Positions 27,684 through 37,032 of a stretch of 54,802 nt of DNA are shown in pieces. The number at the start of each line of letters is the position of its first letter. The first letter of the stretch is position 1. The notes below the pieces were generated by a model. The model saw nothing but the letters and a program-made list of their open reading frames with translations, was not told the DNA's origin and did not search any database. The stretch covers positions 1 to 54,802 of the forward strand of contig JANYGK010000056.1 in assembly GCA_025362395.1 (NCBI GenBank). Direction: 5' to 3'. The stretch comes from Bacteroidota bacterium. GTDB taxonomy: Bacteria; Bacteroidota; Bacteroidia; B-17B0; Aurantibacillaceae. Made by a program: the position numbers and the translations under genes.

Positions 27684-28625
27684 ATGACGAAAGTATCAGT
27701 AATCGGCGCCGGAAATGTAGGTGCAACCTGTGCAGAATACATTGCACAAAGAAGAATTGCCAGTGAAGTAGTAATTCTTGACATTAAAGAAAACTTTGCG
27801 GAAGGTAAAGCATTGGATTTAATGCAAACAGCATCCTTAAACGGATTCAATACACGCATCAGCGGCAGCACGAACGATTATGCTAAAACAGCAGGTAGCG
27901 ATGTAATAGTTGTAACATCAGGCATTCCCCGTAAACCGGGAATGACCCGCGAAGAGCTGATCGGTATTAACGCGGGAATTGTAAAAACAGTCACTGAAAA
28001 TGTTTTAAAACATTCTCCGAATGCAGTGATCATTATCGTGTCTAATCCAATGGATACAATGACATACTTGGCATTAAAAGGAAGTAAATTACCTAAAAAC
28101 CGTATCATCGGTATGGGAGGTGCTTTAGACAGCGCCCGTTTTAATTATTACTTATCACAAGCGTTAAGTGCACCGGCAAGCGATGTGCAAGGTGTTGTTA
28201 TCGGCGGACACGGTGATACTACAATGATCCCTTTAACCCGTTTAGCTACTTATAACGGTGTACCGGTTTCTCAAACATTAAATGCTGACACGTTGAAAAA
28301 AGTGGCTGCTGATACAATGGTTGGCGGCGCTACATTAACGGGTATGTTAGGAACTTCTGCATGGTATGCACCGGGAGCAGCGGTTGCAACAATTGTTGAC
28401 AGCATTTTAAACGATCAGAAAAAATTAATTCCTTGCAGCGTATTGTTAGAAGGAGAATATGGACAATCTGATATTTGTATGGGAGTTCCTGTAATTATCG
28501 GTAAAAACGGTTGGGAAAAAATCGTTGACTTTAATTTAAGTGATGATGAAAAAGCGTTATTTGCTAAAAGCGCGGAAGCAGTAAGAAGCATGAACAGCGT
28601 GCTTTCTACAGTTACGCCTGCTTAA
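27684..28625 (+). CDS. mdh: Malate dehydrogenase, lactate-dehydrogenase-like type
   Basis: It interconverts malate and oxaloacetate with NAD in the citric acid cycle. The 313-residue protein has the Rossmann motif GAGNVGAT (8-15) with D33 for NAD, the substrate loop RKPGMTR whose Arg residues (R83, R89) mark malate rather than lactate specificity, SNPMDTMTYL, D149 (GALDSARF) and the proton-relay His176 (GGHGDTT). It is monocistronic: it has its own -7 box and an intrinsic terminator directly after the stop. Confidence 0.97.
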   Translation: MTKVSVIGAGNVGATCAEYIAQRRIASEVVILDIKENFAEGKALDLMQTASLNGFNTRISGSTNDYAKTAGSDVIVVTSGIPRKPGMTREELIGINAGIVKTVTENVLKHSPNAVIIIVSNPMDTMTYLALKGSKLPKNRIIGMGGALDSARFNYYLSQALSAPASDVQGVVIGGHGDTTMIPLTRLATYNGVPVSQTLNADTLKKVAADTMVGGATLTGMLGTSAWYAPGAAVATIVDSILNDQKKLIPCSVLLEGEYGQSDICMGVPVIIGKNGWEKIVDFNLSDDEKALFAKSAEAVRSMNSVLSTVTPA

Positions 28626-28644
28626 TATTTTAACTTTATACGGA

Positions 28645-28675
28645 AGCCTGAACTTATTTAGTTCAGGCTTTTTTA
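28645..28675 (+). terminator. Intrinsic terminator after mdh
   Basis: AGCCTGAAC (28645-28653) pairs perfectly with GTTCAGGCT (28661-28669) around a 7-base loop and is followed by a T run, TTTTTT then ATTTTT. Confidence 0.9.
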
Positions 28676-28712
28676 TTTTTTATAAGTACCTTTATGTTGA
28701 AATATTAAAACT

Positions 28713-29492
28713 ATGTTTAAGGTACACGCGTATCAATATTCTGAAAGTATAGATGTAAAATCCTTTAAATCGGATTTTACCGCCGAGCTTAAATATACCA
28801 GTGCAGACGAGCTTTTTTATAAAGTAGAGGAACAACAGTATGTGTATGTTTTTAAATACGGTGTGATCTGTTTTTTAAATTATGATGCCATTAAAATTGC
28901 CGAATTTTTTAAATTAATGACACAGTATACAAAAAACCGGTTTGAAAATAAATTGTATGAAGAATTTTTAATTGAAACGGGCAGTAAACAAAACTCATTC
29001 GGGTATAATAAAATCGAAATATTAAACTCTGACAGTGAAACCTTACGGTTAATTATGCTTAACGTGTCTCATAGCGTGGCTTTAGACTTTTATTCTGATC
29101 AAAGTGATATTCTTTTAGAAGGGACTAATCACCAAATTCAATTTTTGGAAAATGAAGGGAAATTAAATATTTCAGGGAAAAACCTGAGGCGTTATATTGG
29201 AAGAACATTAAATTTAAAAAATAAGATCTCACAAAACTTATATATTTTTGATTCCCCACCCGAAACATGGGAAGATGAAAACTTAAATAAAATTGACATC
29301 GGGCTAAAAAAAACATTTGATCTCCAGATAAGGTACAGGAACATCCATGAAGACCTTCAAATTATAAAAGAAAATTTGGAACTATTTAAAGATTTAATGC
29401 AGTATAAGAAAAGCAACCTGTTAGAATGGATCGTTATTCTATTAATTTTAATTGAGGTATTAAATCTTATAGTAGATAAAATTTTTAAATAG
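28713..29492 (+). CDS. RMD1/DUF155 family protein with C-terminal membrane anchor
   Basis: The 259-residue protein has the RMD1/DUF155 pattern: a beta-rich N-terminus with YVYVFKYGVICFLNY, a middle ALDFYSDQ segment, a helical C-terminal part (WEDENLNKIDIGLKKTFDLQ; RNIHEDLQIIKENLELFKDLMQYKKS) and one terminal hydrophobic helix (about 237-254, WIVILLILIEVLNLIVDKIF). The family is best known from yeast sporulation and mitochondrial proteins; its bacterial role is unknown. It stands alone between the mdh terminator and a convergent gene. A candidate box TACCTTTA lies at 28687. Confidence 0.75.
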   Translation: MFKVHAYQYSESIDVKSFKSDFTAELKYTSADELFYKVEEQQYVYVFKYGVICFLNYDAIKIAEFFKLMTQYTKNRFENKLYEEFLIETGSKQNSFGYNKIEILNSDSETLRLIMLNVSHSVALDFYSDQSDILLEGTNHQIQFLENEGKLNISGKNLRRYIGRTLNLKNKISQNLYIFDSPPETWEDENLNKIDIGLKKTFDLQIRYRNIHEDLQIIKENLELFKDLMQYKKSNLLEWIVILLILIEVLNLIVDKIFK

Positions 29493-29618
29493 ATCATTAC
29501 CTTTAATTTATTAACAGTAATGCTATTCAATCGGTTATAAAGCGTACAACTTTCTAAATTCGGCTGCAAATTATTACAATTTAAAGTTTGTAAGATGTTT
29601 GGTTAAGAATCAGTTCAC

Positions 29619-30920
29619 TCAATGCTGAATGATTAATTTGCCTGTTAAATGCTTGTTAAGCCCTGACACCTTATAAAAGTAAAGACCGTTTGAAATAGCT
29701 TTAGTATCTATGAAATAACCACTCCCGTTGTATTTAAAATCCTTGGTGGTATAATTACTTATTGTTTTGCCACAGGCATCATATAGTTCAATAAATATGG
29801 TTGTTTGTTCCATTTGATCGAATGTAACTATAAGGGCATCGTTAGCGGGGTTTGGATACATTTTAAAATGAGTTTCATCTGTCAGCTCACCGGATACAAT
29901 ATTGGAGTACACAAAATTCTTATCATTGTCTTCTTCCGGTTTATAGCGATAATAATATAAGCGTCCTTGTTTTACATCCCGGTCGTTAAAGGTATAACGT
30001 TGTTGTGTTGAATTATTTTTTCCGGTTATATAGCCAATAGGCCGAAAATTCAACCCATCCTCGCCCCTTTCAATGGTAAAGCCTTTGTTATGATTTTCAG
30101 AAGAGGTAGACCAAGTTAAATCTATATCGTTGGGATTAACTACGGATTGAAGTAGCGATGCCTGAACGGATAGAATGGACGTAGTAATGGTAACGTCATC
30201 TACAGCAATGGAAGGATCTTTAGCGGCCGTACTAACATCATCATTGTACCACCTGAATCCAAGCATAAGGTTAGAAATGTTTTCGCAACTTACAGGCAGC
30301 ATAGAGGAATATAAGGACCACTTACCTTGGTGACTGCCGGTGCAGGCCGCGTTATTTGTACAACCCACCGCGCAGCTTGCTGCACCCGAACAACAACCTG
30401 ATTTTGGAACAACTCCCAAGCTAATCCAAGTGCTGCCTCCGTTAACACTGTAAATGATCTCACCATTATCCAGTAAAGCGGTTCCCAAGTGAATATATAA
30501 AAAAGATAAAGTCAATCCTGTTTGTGCGGTAGTATTGATAGCCGGAGAAATGGCGGCCCTGTCGGTTTTCACACAATATAGTCCGTTAGCTACACAAGAG
30601 GCGCATGGACCCAAACCAAAATTTGTGCAACCGCCGCCGTCATAAGATGCTCCTCCGTCGCCCAACATTGTAGAACCTACATGAAGGGTTACATTGCCGC
30701 AATTAGCACCGCCCCTGTTACCAACACCTTTGTTGGATTCTGCATCGCTTACATACCATATATTAGGAGAATCGCCTTCTACGCCGGTAGTAAGATTATT
30801 ATAGCTGTTAAGTGTCCAGCCGTGGCCGGGACTAAAAGAGGTGTTATATACAGTTTGTGCATTAAGAAGAGAAGCGCTGAAAATAACAAGTAACTTAAAC
30901 GGAACACGGAACTTTTTCAT
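29619..30920 (-). CDS. Secreted protein with T9SS type A C-terminal sorting domain
   Basis: The 433-residue protein has a signal peptide (1-21, ending LLNAQ), a Cys- and Gly-rich middle region (CSGAASCAVGCTNNAACTG) with a jelly-roll look and the segment SIAVDDVTI, a fibronectin III-like part (IDLTWSTSSENHNKGFTIER), and the T9SS type A tail FKMYPNPANDALIVTF ... GLYFYKVSG ... KLIIQH. It should be exported through the type IX system and anchored at the surface. The Cys-rich part suggests disulfides. No enzyme motif is seen. It has its own promoter at 30944-30972. Confidence 0.9.
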   Translation of the reverse strand: MKKFRVPFKLLVIFSASLLNAQTVYNTSFSPGHGWTLNSYNNLTTGVEGDSPNIWYVSDAESNKGVGNRGGANCGNVTLHVGSTMLGDGGASYDGGGCTNFGLGPCASCVANGLYCVKTDRAAISPAINTTAQTGLTLSFLYIHLGTALLDNGEIIYSVNGGSTWISLGVVPKSGCCSGAASCAVGCTNNAACTGSHQGKWSLYSSMLPVSCENISNLMLGFRWYNDDVSTAAKDPSIAVDDVTITTSILSVQASLLQSVVNPNDIDLTWSTSSENHNKGFTIERGEDGLNFRPIGYITGKNNSTQQRYTFNDRDVKQGRLYYYRYKPEEDNDKNFVYSNIVSGELTDETHFKMYPNPANDALIVTFDQMEQTTIFIELYDACGKTISNYTTKDFKYNGSGYFIDTKAISNGLYFYKVSGLNKHLTGKLIIQH

Positions 30921-30943
30921 TTTACCCGAAGTTTAGTGTATAT

Positions 30944-30972
30944 CAAATGTAGTATTTTAAATGACATTACAA
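30944..30972 (-). promoter_or_regulatory. Promoter of the T9SS cargo gene (TTG-N18-TACATTTG)
   Basis: On the minus strand TTG (30972-30970) is followed after 18 bases by TACATTTG (30951-30944), a full match to the Bacteroidota consensus, ending 23 bases before the ATG at 30920. Confidence 0.65.
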
Positions 30973-31002
30973 AACCCGTAAATAATATTGGTTACCGGAG
31001 AT

Positions 31003-31042
31003 TAAAACAACAACGGGAGCCTATTAAGCATCCGGTTGTCGT
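31003..31042 (-). terminator. Intrinsic terminator after the VWA-domain gene
   Basis: On the minus strand ACGACAACCGGA (31042-31031) pairs with TCCCGTTGTTGT (31018-31007) with two mismatches, and TTTTAAT follows. It lies 20 bases after the stop of the gene ending at 31062. Confidence 0.65.
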
Positions 31043-31061
31043 AAAAATAGTATGGTATGTT

Positions 31062-33023
31062 TTATTTTTTCAGCAACTCTGCCACTTCCACTAACTTAAT
31101 GAATTCGGCACGGTAGCCTTCATCATCAGTTCCTTTAGCGTTTTTTGCCATAGTCATAATACTTTTAAAATCAGAATTACCTTTAAATTTAGAATCACGC
31201 AACAACATCCCAAATTCAGCAACTGCCACAGAGAATTTAGAATTTTCGCCGGCTGTATCAAAGGCCGTTTTTTTATCTAAAACAATGTGTGTTATTAATT
31301 TAGATGTGGATTCTTTCGGTTCTTTATATCTGAATTTAATGGTCATTACTTCAGTGCTTACAGATTCTGTATTTGGCTTTGTTTCCTGATATTTCAAAGC
31401 ATCCGTTGAAGCTACTAATTCAGAAGAACCCGCAGGAATAATTTCGTAAATAGCGGTTACGGTATGCCCTGCGCCTAATTCGCCCGCGTCTTTTTTATCG
31501 TCGTTAAAATCTTCTTTATTTAATAAACGATTTTCGTAACCTACCAAACGGTATGCTTTAACTTTGCTTGGATTAAATTCAATTTGCAATTTTACATCCT
31601 TAGCAATAGTAAGCAATGTTCCGCCCATTTCTTTTACCAATACTTTTTTTGCTTCTAAAATATTATCGATGTAAGCATAGTTTCCGTTTCCTTTATCCGC
31701 TAATTGTTCCATTTTAGAATCCTGATAATTACCAGATCCAAAACCTAACACGCTTAAAAATACACCGTCTTCCCTTTCTTTTTCAATTAAGCGGGTAAGT
31801 TCACCGTCGCTGCTTACGCCAACATTAAAGTCGCCGTCGGTTGCTAAAATAATACGGTTGTTTCCTTTGGTAATAAAGTTTTCCTTAGCGGTTTTATAAG
31901 CCAGTACAATTCCTTCTCCGCCGGCTGTTGAACCGCCTGATTGTAAATTTTCTAAAGCTTCGTAAATTTTTTCCTTATGTTCACCTGATGTGGACGGTAA
32001 TATAACGCCTGCTGCTCCTGCATAAACAACAATACATACTTTATCCTGCGGGCGCATTTGTTCTACCAATAAATGTAAACCTGATTTAAGTAACGGTAAT
32101 TTATTATCATCGCTCATAGAGCCCGACACATCAATTAAGAAAGTTAAATTATTAGCGGGTAAATTTTCTGTTTCAATTTTTTTACCTTGTAAACCTATGT
32201 GAATTAAATTGTGTTTACTGTTCCATGGGCATTCGGTGTATTCGGTAGTTATAGAAAAGGGATCATTATTTTTTGGCTGAGGGTAATTGTAGCTGAAATA
32301 ATTGATCATTTCTTCCACGCGAACCGCATCCGGTTGCGGTAATTGCCCTTGTGTCAGGAAACGGCGTACATTGCTATAAGATGCTTTATCCACGTCAATA
32401 CTAAACGTAGAGAGAGGATCGTTTTTAGACTCTTTAAATTCATTATCATAAATGCGATTGTATCCTTCTGTATTATAATCGGATGCACTATTGTAACTAT
32501 TATTAAAATAACCTGATTTGTCTTTCGATTTACGAGACGCTTTACCGGATACTTTATTTAAATATTGCGGACTCATGTTTTGATAATCTTCTCTTGTAAC
32601 TGTACCGCCCGATTTGATATCGTACTCCGCAGCCGGTAAAGAATAATTTAAAATAACTACTTCACTCAACTTAACGCTACTACCTTGTGATAGCTTAATA
32701 TCAGCCTCAGTGGTGTGGTTATCTGAAATTATAATACCGTTTACAGTATACTTAGTGCAGCCTACATAAACCGAAGAAAGTTTATACGTACCTGCAGCTA
32801 TTTTATTAAAATAATAGTTACCGTTCATATCACTTACGGTTACCGCTATTTGTACAGAATCTTTACTATATAAAATAACGTTGGCGAATGGAATTTCTTC
32901 CTTGGTTTTGGCATCTGTTACTTTGCCTTTTAAAGAACACGCTGTCGGTGTTATTTTAGTATTTTGTTGTGCAACGCTTAATAAGCCGGCAAACAAAAAT
33001 GAGAGGAAAGAAAGTTTTAGCAT
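31062..33023 (-). CDS. VWA-domain protein with carboxypeptidase-regulatory-like domain (YfbK type)
   Basis: From the ATG at 33023 the protein has 653 residues: a signal peptide (MLKLSFLSFLFAGLLSVAQQ), a carboxypeptidase-regulatory-like fold (LKGKVTDAKTKEEIPFANV), the YfbK-type N-terminal domain (FSIDVDKASYSNVRRFL; VRVEEMINYF), a von Willebrand A domain whose MIDAS motif is D298-V-S-G-S, and the C-terminal domain usually called DUF3520 (VKLQIEFNP ... AVAEFGMLLRDS). It probably binds protein partners through a metal ion at the cell envelope. A frame extension from TTG at 33074 was rejected because the signal peptide starts at 33023. Confidence 0.9.
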   Translation of the reverse strand: MLKLSFLSFLFAGLLSVAQQNTKITPTACSLKGKVTDAKTKEEIPFANVILYSKDSVQIAVTVSDMNGNYYFNKIAAGTYKLSSVYVGCTKYTVNGIIISDNHTTEADIKLSQGSSVKLSEVVILNYSLPAAEYDIKSGGTVTREDYQNMSPQYLNKVSGKASRKSKDKSGYFNNSYNSASDYNTEGYNRIYDNEFKESKNDPLSTFSIDVDKASYSNVRRFLTQGQLPQPDAVRVEEMINYFSYNYPQPKNNDPFSITTEYTECPWNSKHNLIHIGLQGKKIETENLPANNLTFLIDVSGSMSDDNKLPLLKSGLHLLVEQMRPQDKVCIVVYAGAAGVILPSTSGEHKEKIYEALENLQSGGSTAGGEGIVLAYKTAKENFITKGNNRIILATDGDFNVGVSSDGELTRLIEKEREDGVFLSVLGFGSGNYQDSKMEQLADKGNGNYAYIDNILEAKKVLVKEMGGTLLTIAKDVKLQIEFNPSKVKAYRLVGYENRLLNKEDFNDDKKDAGELGAGHTVTAIYEIIPAGSSELVASTDALKYQETKPNTESVSTEVMTIKFRYKEPKESTSKLITHIVLDKKTAFDTAGENSKFSVAVAEFGMLLRDSKFKGNSDFKSIMTMAKNAKGTDDEGYRAEFIKLVEVAELLKK

Positions 33024-33108
33024 GATAATGAAATTTAAAAGGTTTATAAACTGCGAACTAACCTTTAGACGCAAACCGATTTACAATTCCATAAATTATT
33101 TTGAATTT

Positions 33109-33426
33109 TTATTTTTGACCTTGGCTGATCATCTTCATATAGCTGTCGTCATTTCCTGTACGCAGCTTAATCCAAATGTTTGTATGTTTCCGAACCCTGC
33201 ATTCCATTGCACAAAAAAATGGAAGATCGTTAATAGAACCTGATTTTATATACAATGGTGTATTTGCCGAACTAACTATGTTGGAATTAGTCATAGATAC
33301 ATTGCCGGTGCTCATGTAAAATGACCGGACAAAATGTAACGAACCTGTTGCTCTAAAAAAATCGGGCGGAGCTGCAGATAGTTTTAATTGCGCCTGCATA
33401 CTTATTCCTCTGAATAAGAAAAACAC
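33109..33426 (-). CDS. Small exported protein, start codon unclear
   Basis: The frame ends ...LPFFCAMECRVRK...WIKLRTGNDDSYMK, resembling the C-terminal signature of small exported proteins in Bacteroidota. From the GTG at 33426 it gives 105 residues, but the sense frame continues upstream as a convincing signal peptide (EKKAIYVCLVFFLF, then RGISMQAQ) back to an ATC codon at 33456-33454. No ATG, GTG or TTG precedes that segment before the stop at 33477. A promoter-like box TACCTTTC (33467-33460) ends 3 bases before the ATC. The true start may be this ATC, or an ATG was lost. It may be transcribed together with the VWA gene 85 bases downstream. Function is unknown. Confidence 0.55.
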   Translation of the reverse strand: MFFLFRGISMQAQLKLSAAPPDFFRATGSLHFVRSFYMSTGNVSMTNSNIVSSANTPLYIKSGSINDLPFFCAMECRVRKHTNIWIKLRTGNDDSYMKMISQGQK

Positions 33427-33520
33427 AAGGCATACATATATAGCTTTTTTTTCGATACAGAAAGGTAGTGAATTTTAAGACGGAGTATAACGCGTCATAC
33501 GTTAAATTTTTCCGGAATTG

Positions 33521-34231
33521 TTATTGAGTAGGAGCAGGAGTATCGGTTGGTGCGGATGTTGTTTTTTGTTTGGTGCCAAACAGGAATTTAAATCCTAATT
33601 GAAACACCATATTATTTCCTCTGTTAAAGGTTTGGCTTACAAAGCCCGCTCTTAAAGCGTTACGTTTAATAGCAGGAATTACAGAATTACTGTACCTGAA
33701 ATTAAAGCAAATATTTTTGGTGAAATTATAATCCAACCCGGCTAAAATGCTTACATCGTTTGTATTGTAATACTCCTGCGTGCCGTTTAATTGGTAATTG
33801 GTATTTCCTATCACGGTTCTTTGAAACATTTTACCGTAAGAAGCGCCAATTTCTATATCCACTTTGTTTATTTTTTTTCCTTTCCAGTTAAAATAAATTT
33901 GCTGACGAAGGAGCAGGGGAATTTCAATATAACTTAAGGCTATTTTATAATAGCCGTTATTTAAAGAATCGGGTGGCTGAAGGCTTCCTTTTTGACTGTA
34001 ATTAATTTCGAACTGAAAGAGTGTTTTTGGCGCGATCTTAAAATTAACGACACCGCCGAGATTAACACCCAATTTGTGAAATGCTTTTCGGTTAAGGGAT
34101 GCGTTTGCACCATTGATATCACTTATTGCCAAACCTGTTGAAATGCCCGCGTTAAAGCCTTGTGCCGCTAAATTACCGGCCGGCATCAGCAATGCAATAC
34201 ACATAATTAATGGGCGGTAATTTAATTTCAT
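33521..34231 (-). CDS. PorT-family outer-membrane beta-barrel protein
   Basis: The 236-residue protein has a signal peptide (1-24, ending NLAAQ), then GFNAGISTGLAISDI and GVNLGGVVNF, strands typical of PorT-type barrels, and further strands (LFQFEINYSQKG; YIEIPLLLRQQIYF; LDYNFTKNICFNFRYS; MVFQLGFKFLFG). A low-complexity Thr/Pro-rich tail (KQKTTSAPTDTPAPTQ) follows the last strand. PorT itself assists type IX secretion, but many relatives have unknown roles. It starts 57 bases after the cysteine desulfurase stop and may share its transcript. Confidence 0.75.
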   Translation of the reverse strand: MKLNYRPLIMCIALLMPAGNLAAQGFNAGISTGLAISDINGANASLNRKAFHKLGVNLGGVVNFKIAPKTLFQFEINYSQKGSLQPPDSLNNGYYKIALSYIEIPLLLRQQIYFNWKGKKINKVDIEIGASYGKMFQRTVIGNTNYQLNGTQEYYNTNDVSILAGLDYNFTKNICFNFRYSNSVIPAIKRNALRAGFVSQTFNRGNNMVFQLGFKFLFGTKQKTTSAPTDTPAPTQ

Positions 34232-34288
34232 TGGGTTATATAATGAATTATTTCAGGAAAAATTAGCTTAATAGTTCCATAAATAAAT

Positions 34289-35416
34289 TTAAGCTACCAT
34301 ACTTTTTAATTTCTCAATGGTATAATCAATTTCTTCTTTGGTTGAATATTTACAAAAAGAAAAACGAACAGAAGCAAGAGATGTATCTGTGCCTATGTTT
34401 CTTAACACATGCGATCCTTGGTTGCTTCCGCTGCTGCAGGCACTTCCACCGCTTGCCATAATACCGGCAATGTCTAAATTAAACAACATCATTTCAGCAT
34501 CAGGATGAGCCGGGAACCTGCAATTTAATACCGTATAAAGGCTGTTATCATTCCCGGTTTCTCCGTTAAAAGCAATACCCGGAATATTTTTTTCCAATTG
34601 CTCTTTCATATAATTTTTTAAACCTTTGATATGAGCAATGTGTTGATCCATTTCGTTATAACAAATTTCCAACGCTTTTGCCAAACCAACTATGCCTTGC
34701 GTATTTTCAGTGCCGCCGCGCATGTTACGCTCTTGTGCACCGCCATATATCATGGGTTGAATTTTTATGGTATGGTTAACGTATAAAAAACCCACACCTT
34801 TAGGCCCATGAAATTTATGCGCCGCACAGGTAATAAAATGCACTTTTATTTTTTGAAGGTCCATCGGGTAATGTCCCATAGTTTGTACCGTATCACTGTG
34901 AAAAACAGCATCGTATTTAGCGCAGATCTCACCCACTTTTTCAAGAGGCAGTAAAGTTCCTATCTCATTATTGGCATGCATTAAAGACACTAGGCTTCTT
35001 TCATTATTTTTTAAAAGCTCTTCTAAATGGTTAAGGTCAACGTTTCCTTTAGAGTCCAAATTAACCCAGCTTAATTTAATTTTCCCTTGCTTTTCTAATT
35101 CCTGTAAAGTAGTTTCTACCGCGTGATGCTCAATTTTACTGGTAATGGCATGCTTAATACCTAATGATTGAATACTTTGGTTAATAGCCATGTTATCGGC
35201 TTCAGTACCTCCTGACGTAAAAAATATTTCGGCAGGACTTACATTTAATAATTTAGAAACTGTTTTACGGGCTACTTCAATAGCAGAGCGTGTCTTTCTT
35301 CCGAAAGCATGTATGGAAGAAGGGTTACCGTATTCTTCTTTCATGTAGGGTAACATGGCTTCAAATACGGTATCATCTAAGCGTGTGGTAGCGGCATTAT
35401 CTAAGTAAACTTTCAT
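34289..35416 (-). CDS. Cysteine desulfurase (NifS/IscS family)
   Basis: This PLP enzyme removes sulfur from cysteine for Fe-S clusters and thio-cofactors. The 375-residue protein starts YLDNAATTR and shows SGGTEADN, H98 (EHHAV), D175 and Q178 (SDTVQT), the PLP lysine K201 (AAHKFHGPKG) and the sulfur-accepting C327 (ASGGSACSSGS). The short loop around C327 resembles group I (NifS/IscS) enzymes. No iscU or suf genes are adjacent. A partial -7 box (AAACTTTG) lies upstream on the minus strand. Confidence 0.93.
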   Translation of the reverse strand: MKVYLDNAATTRLDDTVFEAMLPYMKEEYGNPSSIHAFGRKTRSAIEVARKTVSKLLNVSPAEIFFTSGGTEADNMAINQSIQSLGIKHAITSKIEHHAVETTLQELEKQGKIKLSWVNLDSKGNVDLNHLEELLKNNERSLVSLMHANNEIGTLLPLEKVGEICAKYDAVFHSDTVQTMGHYPMDLQKIKVHFITCAAHKFHGPKGVGFLYVNHTIKIQPMIYGGAQERNMRGGTENTQGIVGLAKALEICYNEMDQHIAHIKGLKNYMKEQLEKNIPGIAFNGETGNDNSLYTVLNCRFPAHPDAEMMLFNLDIAGIMASGGSACSSGSNQGSHVLRNIGTDTSLASVRFSFCKYSTKEEIDYTIEKLKSMVA

Positions 35417-35517
35417 TGTATGACTTGTTATTTAACGGCTAAGTTCGCAAAGTTTTGTTCACAAAGCAGGCAGCGGACTCTTTATTTTCGTGTATTATAA
35501 GATTCTTAATAAATTAT

Positions 35518-36912
35518 CTAATTCTTAATAATCTCTTTAATGTCTTCAATAATTTTTTTCGCTAAAGCATCGGCTGTGCTTATGTTTTCGCTTTCACTGT
35601 AAATTCTTATAATAGGTTCTGTATTCGATTTACGAAGGTGTACCCATTCTTTATCAAACTCTATTTTCACACCGTCAATAGTATTAACAGGCTGTTTGGC
35701 ATATTTTTCTTTTACGCTTATCAGTACCTTATCAACATTTATTTCAGGCGTTAGTTCAATTTTATTTTTAGAGATATGGTAATTTGGATACGATTTTCTT
35801 AGCATGGAGGTTGTTTTGCCGTATTTTGCCAGGTGCGTTAAAAATATGGCTACACCCACTAAAGCATCTCGTCCATAATGCAGCTCAGGTAAAATAACAC
35901 CTCCGTTTCCTTCTCCGCCAATAATTGCTTTGGTTTCCTTCATCATGTTAACAACATTCACTTCGCCAACCGCTGAAGCGGAATAAGAGCCCCCTGCTTT
36001 TTCAGTAACATCCCTTAAGGCACGGGTAGATGATAAATTAGAAACGGTGTTGCCGCCTTTGTGGTGTTGTAAAACTGCATCGGCAACAGCTACTAACGTA
36101 TATTCTTCGCCAAACATTTCTCCGTCTTCGCAAACCAAGGCTAAGCGGTCAACATCAGGGTCCACACTAATACCTACATGCGCTTTATTTTTAACAACTG
36201 CTTCCGACAAATCTCTTAAATGTTCGGGTAAAGGTTCGGGGTTATGAGCGAAATTCCCGGTGGGTTCGCAATGTATTTTATGAATGGTTTTTACGCCTAA
36301 AGCTTCCAGTAATTTAGGAATAACGATGCCTCCGCTTGAATTAACGGCATCAACCACTACTGAAAAATTTGCTTTTTTAATGGCGTTTACATCCACGTAA
36401 GGCAATGCTAATACTTTTTTAATGTGTATACCGGTAAAATCATGCTTTTCGGAATAAGTCCCTAATGTATTGACTTCACTGTAATTAAAATCTTCTTTAT
36501 CGGCAAGTTCAAGAATGTATTTGCCTTCTTCATCAGATATAAATTCTCCCTTTTCATTCAATAGCTTTAAGGCGTTCCATTGTTTAGGGTTATGGCTTGC
36601 CGTTAAAATAATGCCTCCCCGGGCGTTTAATTCGGTAACGGCTACTTCTACGGTCGGCGTAGTGCTTAATCCTAAATCTATTACATTAATGCCAAGACCG
36701 GTTAACGTGCCGCAAACAATACTGTTAACCATTTGTCCGGATAACCGGGCATCGCGGCCTATTATAACTGTCGGCTTTTGCTTTGCATGGTTTTGCATGA
36801 TCCAGGTACCGTATGCCGAAGCAAATTTTACTATATCCAAAGGACTTAGTCCATCGCCGGGCTTGCCGCCAATGGTTCCTCTTATTCCTGAAATACTCTT
36901 TATTAAAGTCAC
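35518..36912 (-). CDS. glmM: Phosphoglucosamine mutase
   Basis: GlmM converts glucosamine-6-phosphate to glucosamine-1-phosphate on the way to UDP-GlcNAc, for peptidoglycan. From the GTG at 36912 it has 464 residues and begins MTLIKSISGIRGTIGG, as in Bacteroidota homologues. The catalytic phosphoserine is S106 (LTASHNP), the metal loop is DPDVDR, and the phosphate loop is RKSNTEPIIRIY. An ATG at 36948 is in frame, but a perfect promoter box (36937-36944) lies between the two, so the GTG start is preferred. It is divergent from the TPR gene. A phosphomannomutase role cannot be fully excluded. Confidence 0.9.
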   Translation of the reverse strand: MTLIKSISGIRGTIGGKPGDGLSPLDIVKFASAYGTWIMQNHAKQKPTVIIGRDARLSGQMVNSIVCGTLTGLGINVIDLGLSTTPTVEVAVTELNARGGIILTASHNPKQWNALKLLNEKGEFISDEEGKYILELADKEDFNYSEVNTLGTYSEKHDFTGIHIKKVLALPYVDVNAIKKANFSVVVDAVNSSGGIVIPKLLEALGVKTIHKIHCEPTGNFAHNPEPLPEHLRDLSEAVVKNKAHVGISVDPDVDRLALVCEDGEMFGEEYTLVAVADAVLQHHKGGNTVSNLSSTRALRDVTEKAGGSYSASAVGEVNVVNMMKETKAIIGGEGNGGVILPELHYGRDALVGVAIFLTHLAKYGKTTSMLRKSYPNYHISKNKIELTPEINVDKVLISVKEKYAKQPVNTIDGVKIEFDKEWVHLRKSNTEPIIRIYSESENISTADALAKKIIEDIKEIIKN

Positions 36913-36936
36913 GTTTATGTATAAGTTTAATCCCTG

Positions 36937-36944
36937 CAAATATA
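36937..36944 (-). promoter_or_regulatory. -7 promoter box of glmM
   Basis: TATATTTG on the minus strand (36944-36937) matches TAnnTTTG exactly and lies 24 bases before the GTG start. It overlaps an apparent in-frame ATG extension and argues against it. Confidence 0.5.
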
Positions 36945-37032
36945 CCATAAGCCCCTACACTTAAATGAACTTTTTTTATACAATATAATATTATAATTGT
37001 TAAAAAAAACTCTGAAAATTACATTTTAACCT

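Noticed and set aside
29493-29618. Possible terminator between RMD1 and the convergent T9SS gene
   Set aside because: Only a 6-base CATTAC / GTAATG pair with a wide loop and no T run was seen.
31003-31042. Inverted repeat first considered as an operator for the T9SS gene at 30920
   Set aside because: On the minus strand it has terminator form (stem followed by TTTTAAT) right after the VWA gene stop, and the T9SS gene has its own promoter downstream of it.
32881-33243. 120-codon open frame on the plus strand
   Set aside because: It runs antisense to the start of the VWA gene and to the small exported protein; it looks like neither a secreted nor a cytoplasmic protein.
36515-36964. 149-codon open frame on the plus strand
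   Set aside because: It is antisense to the N-terminal half of glmM, including the catalytic SHNP region.
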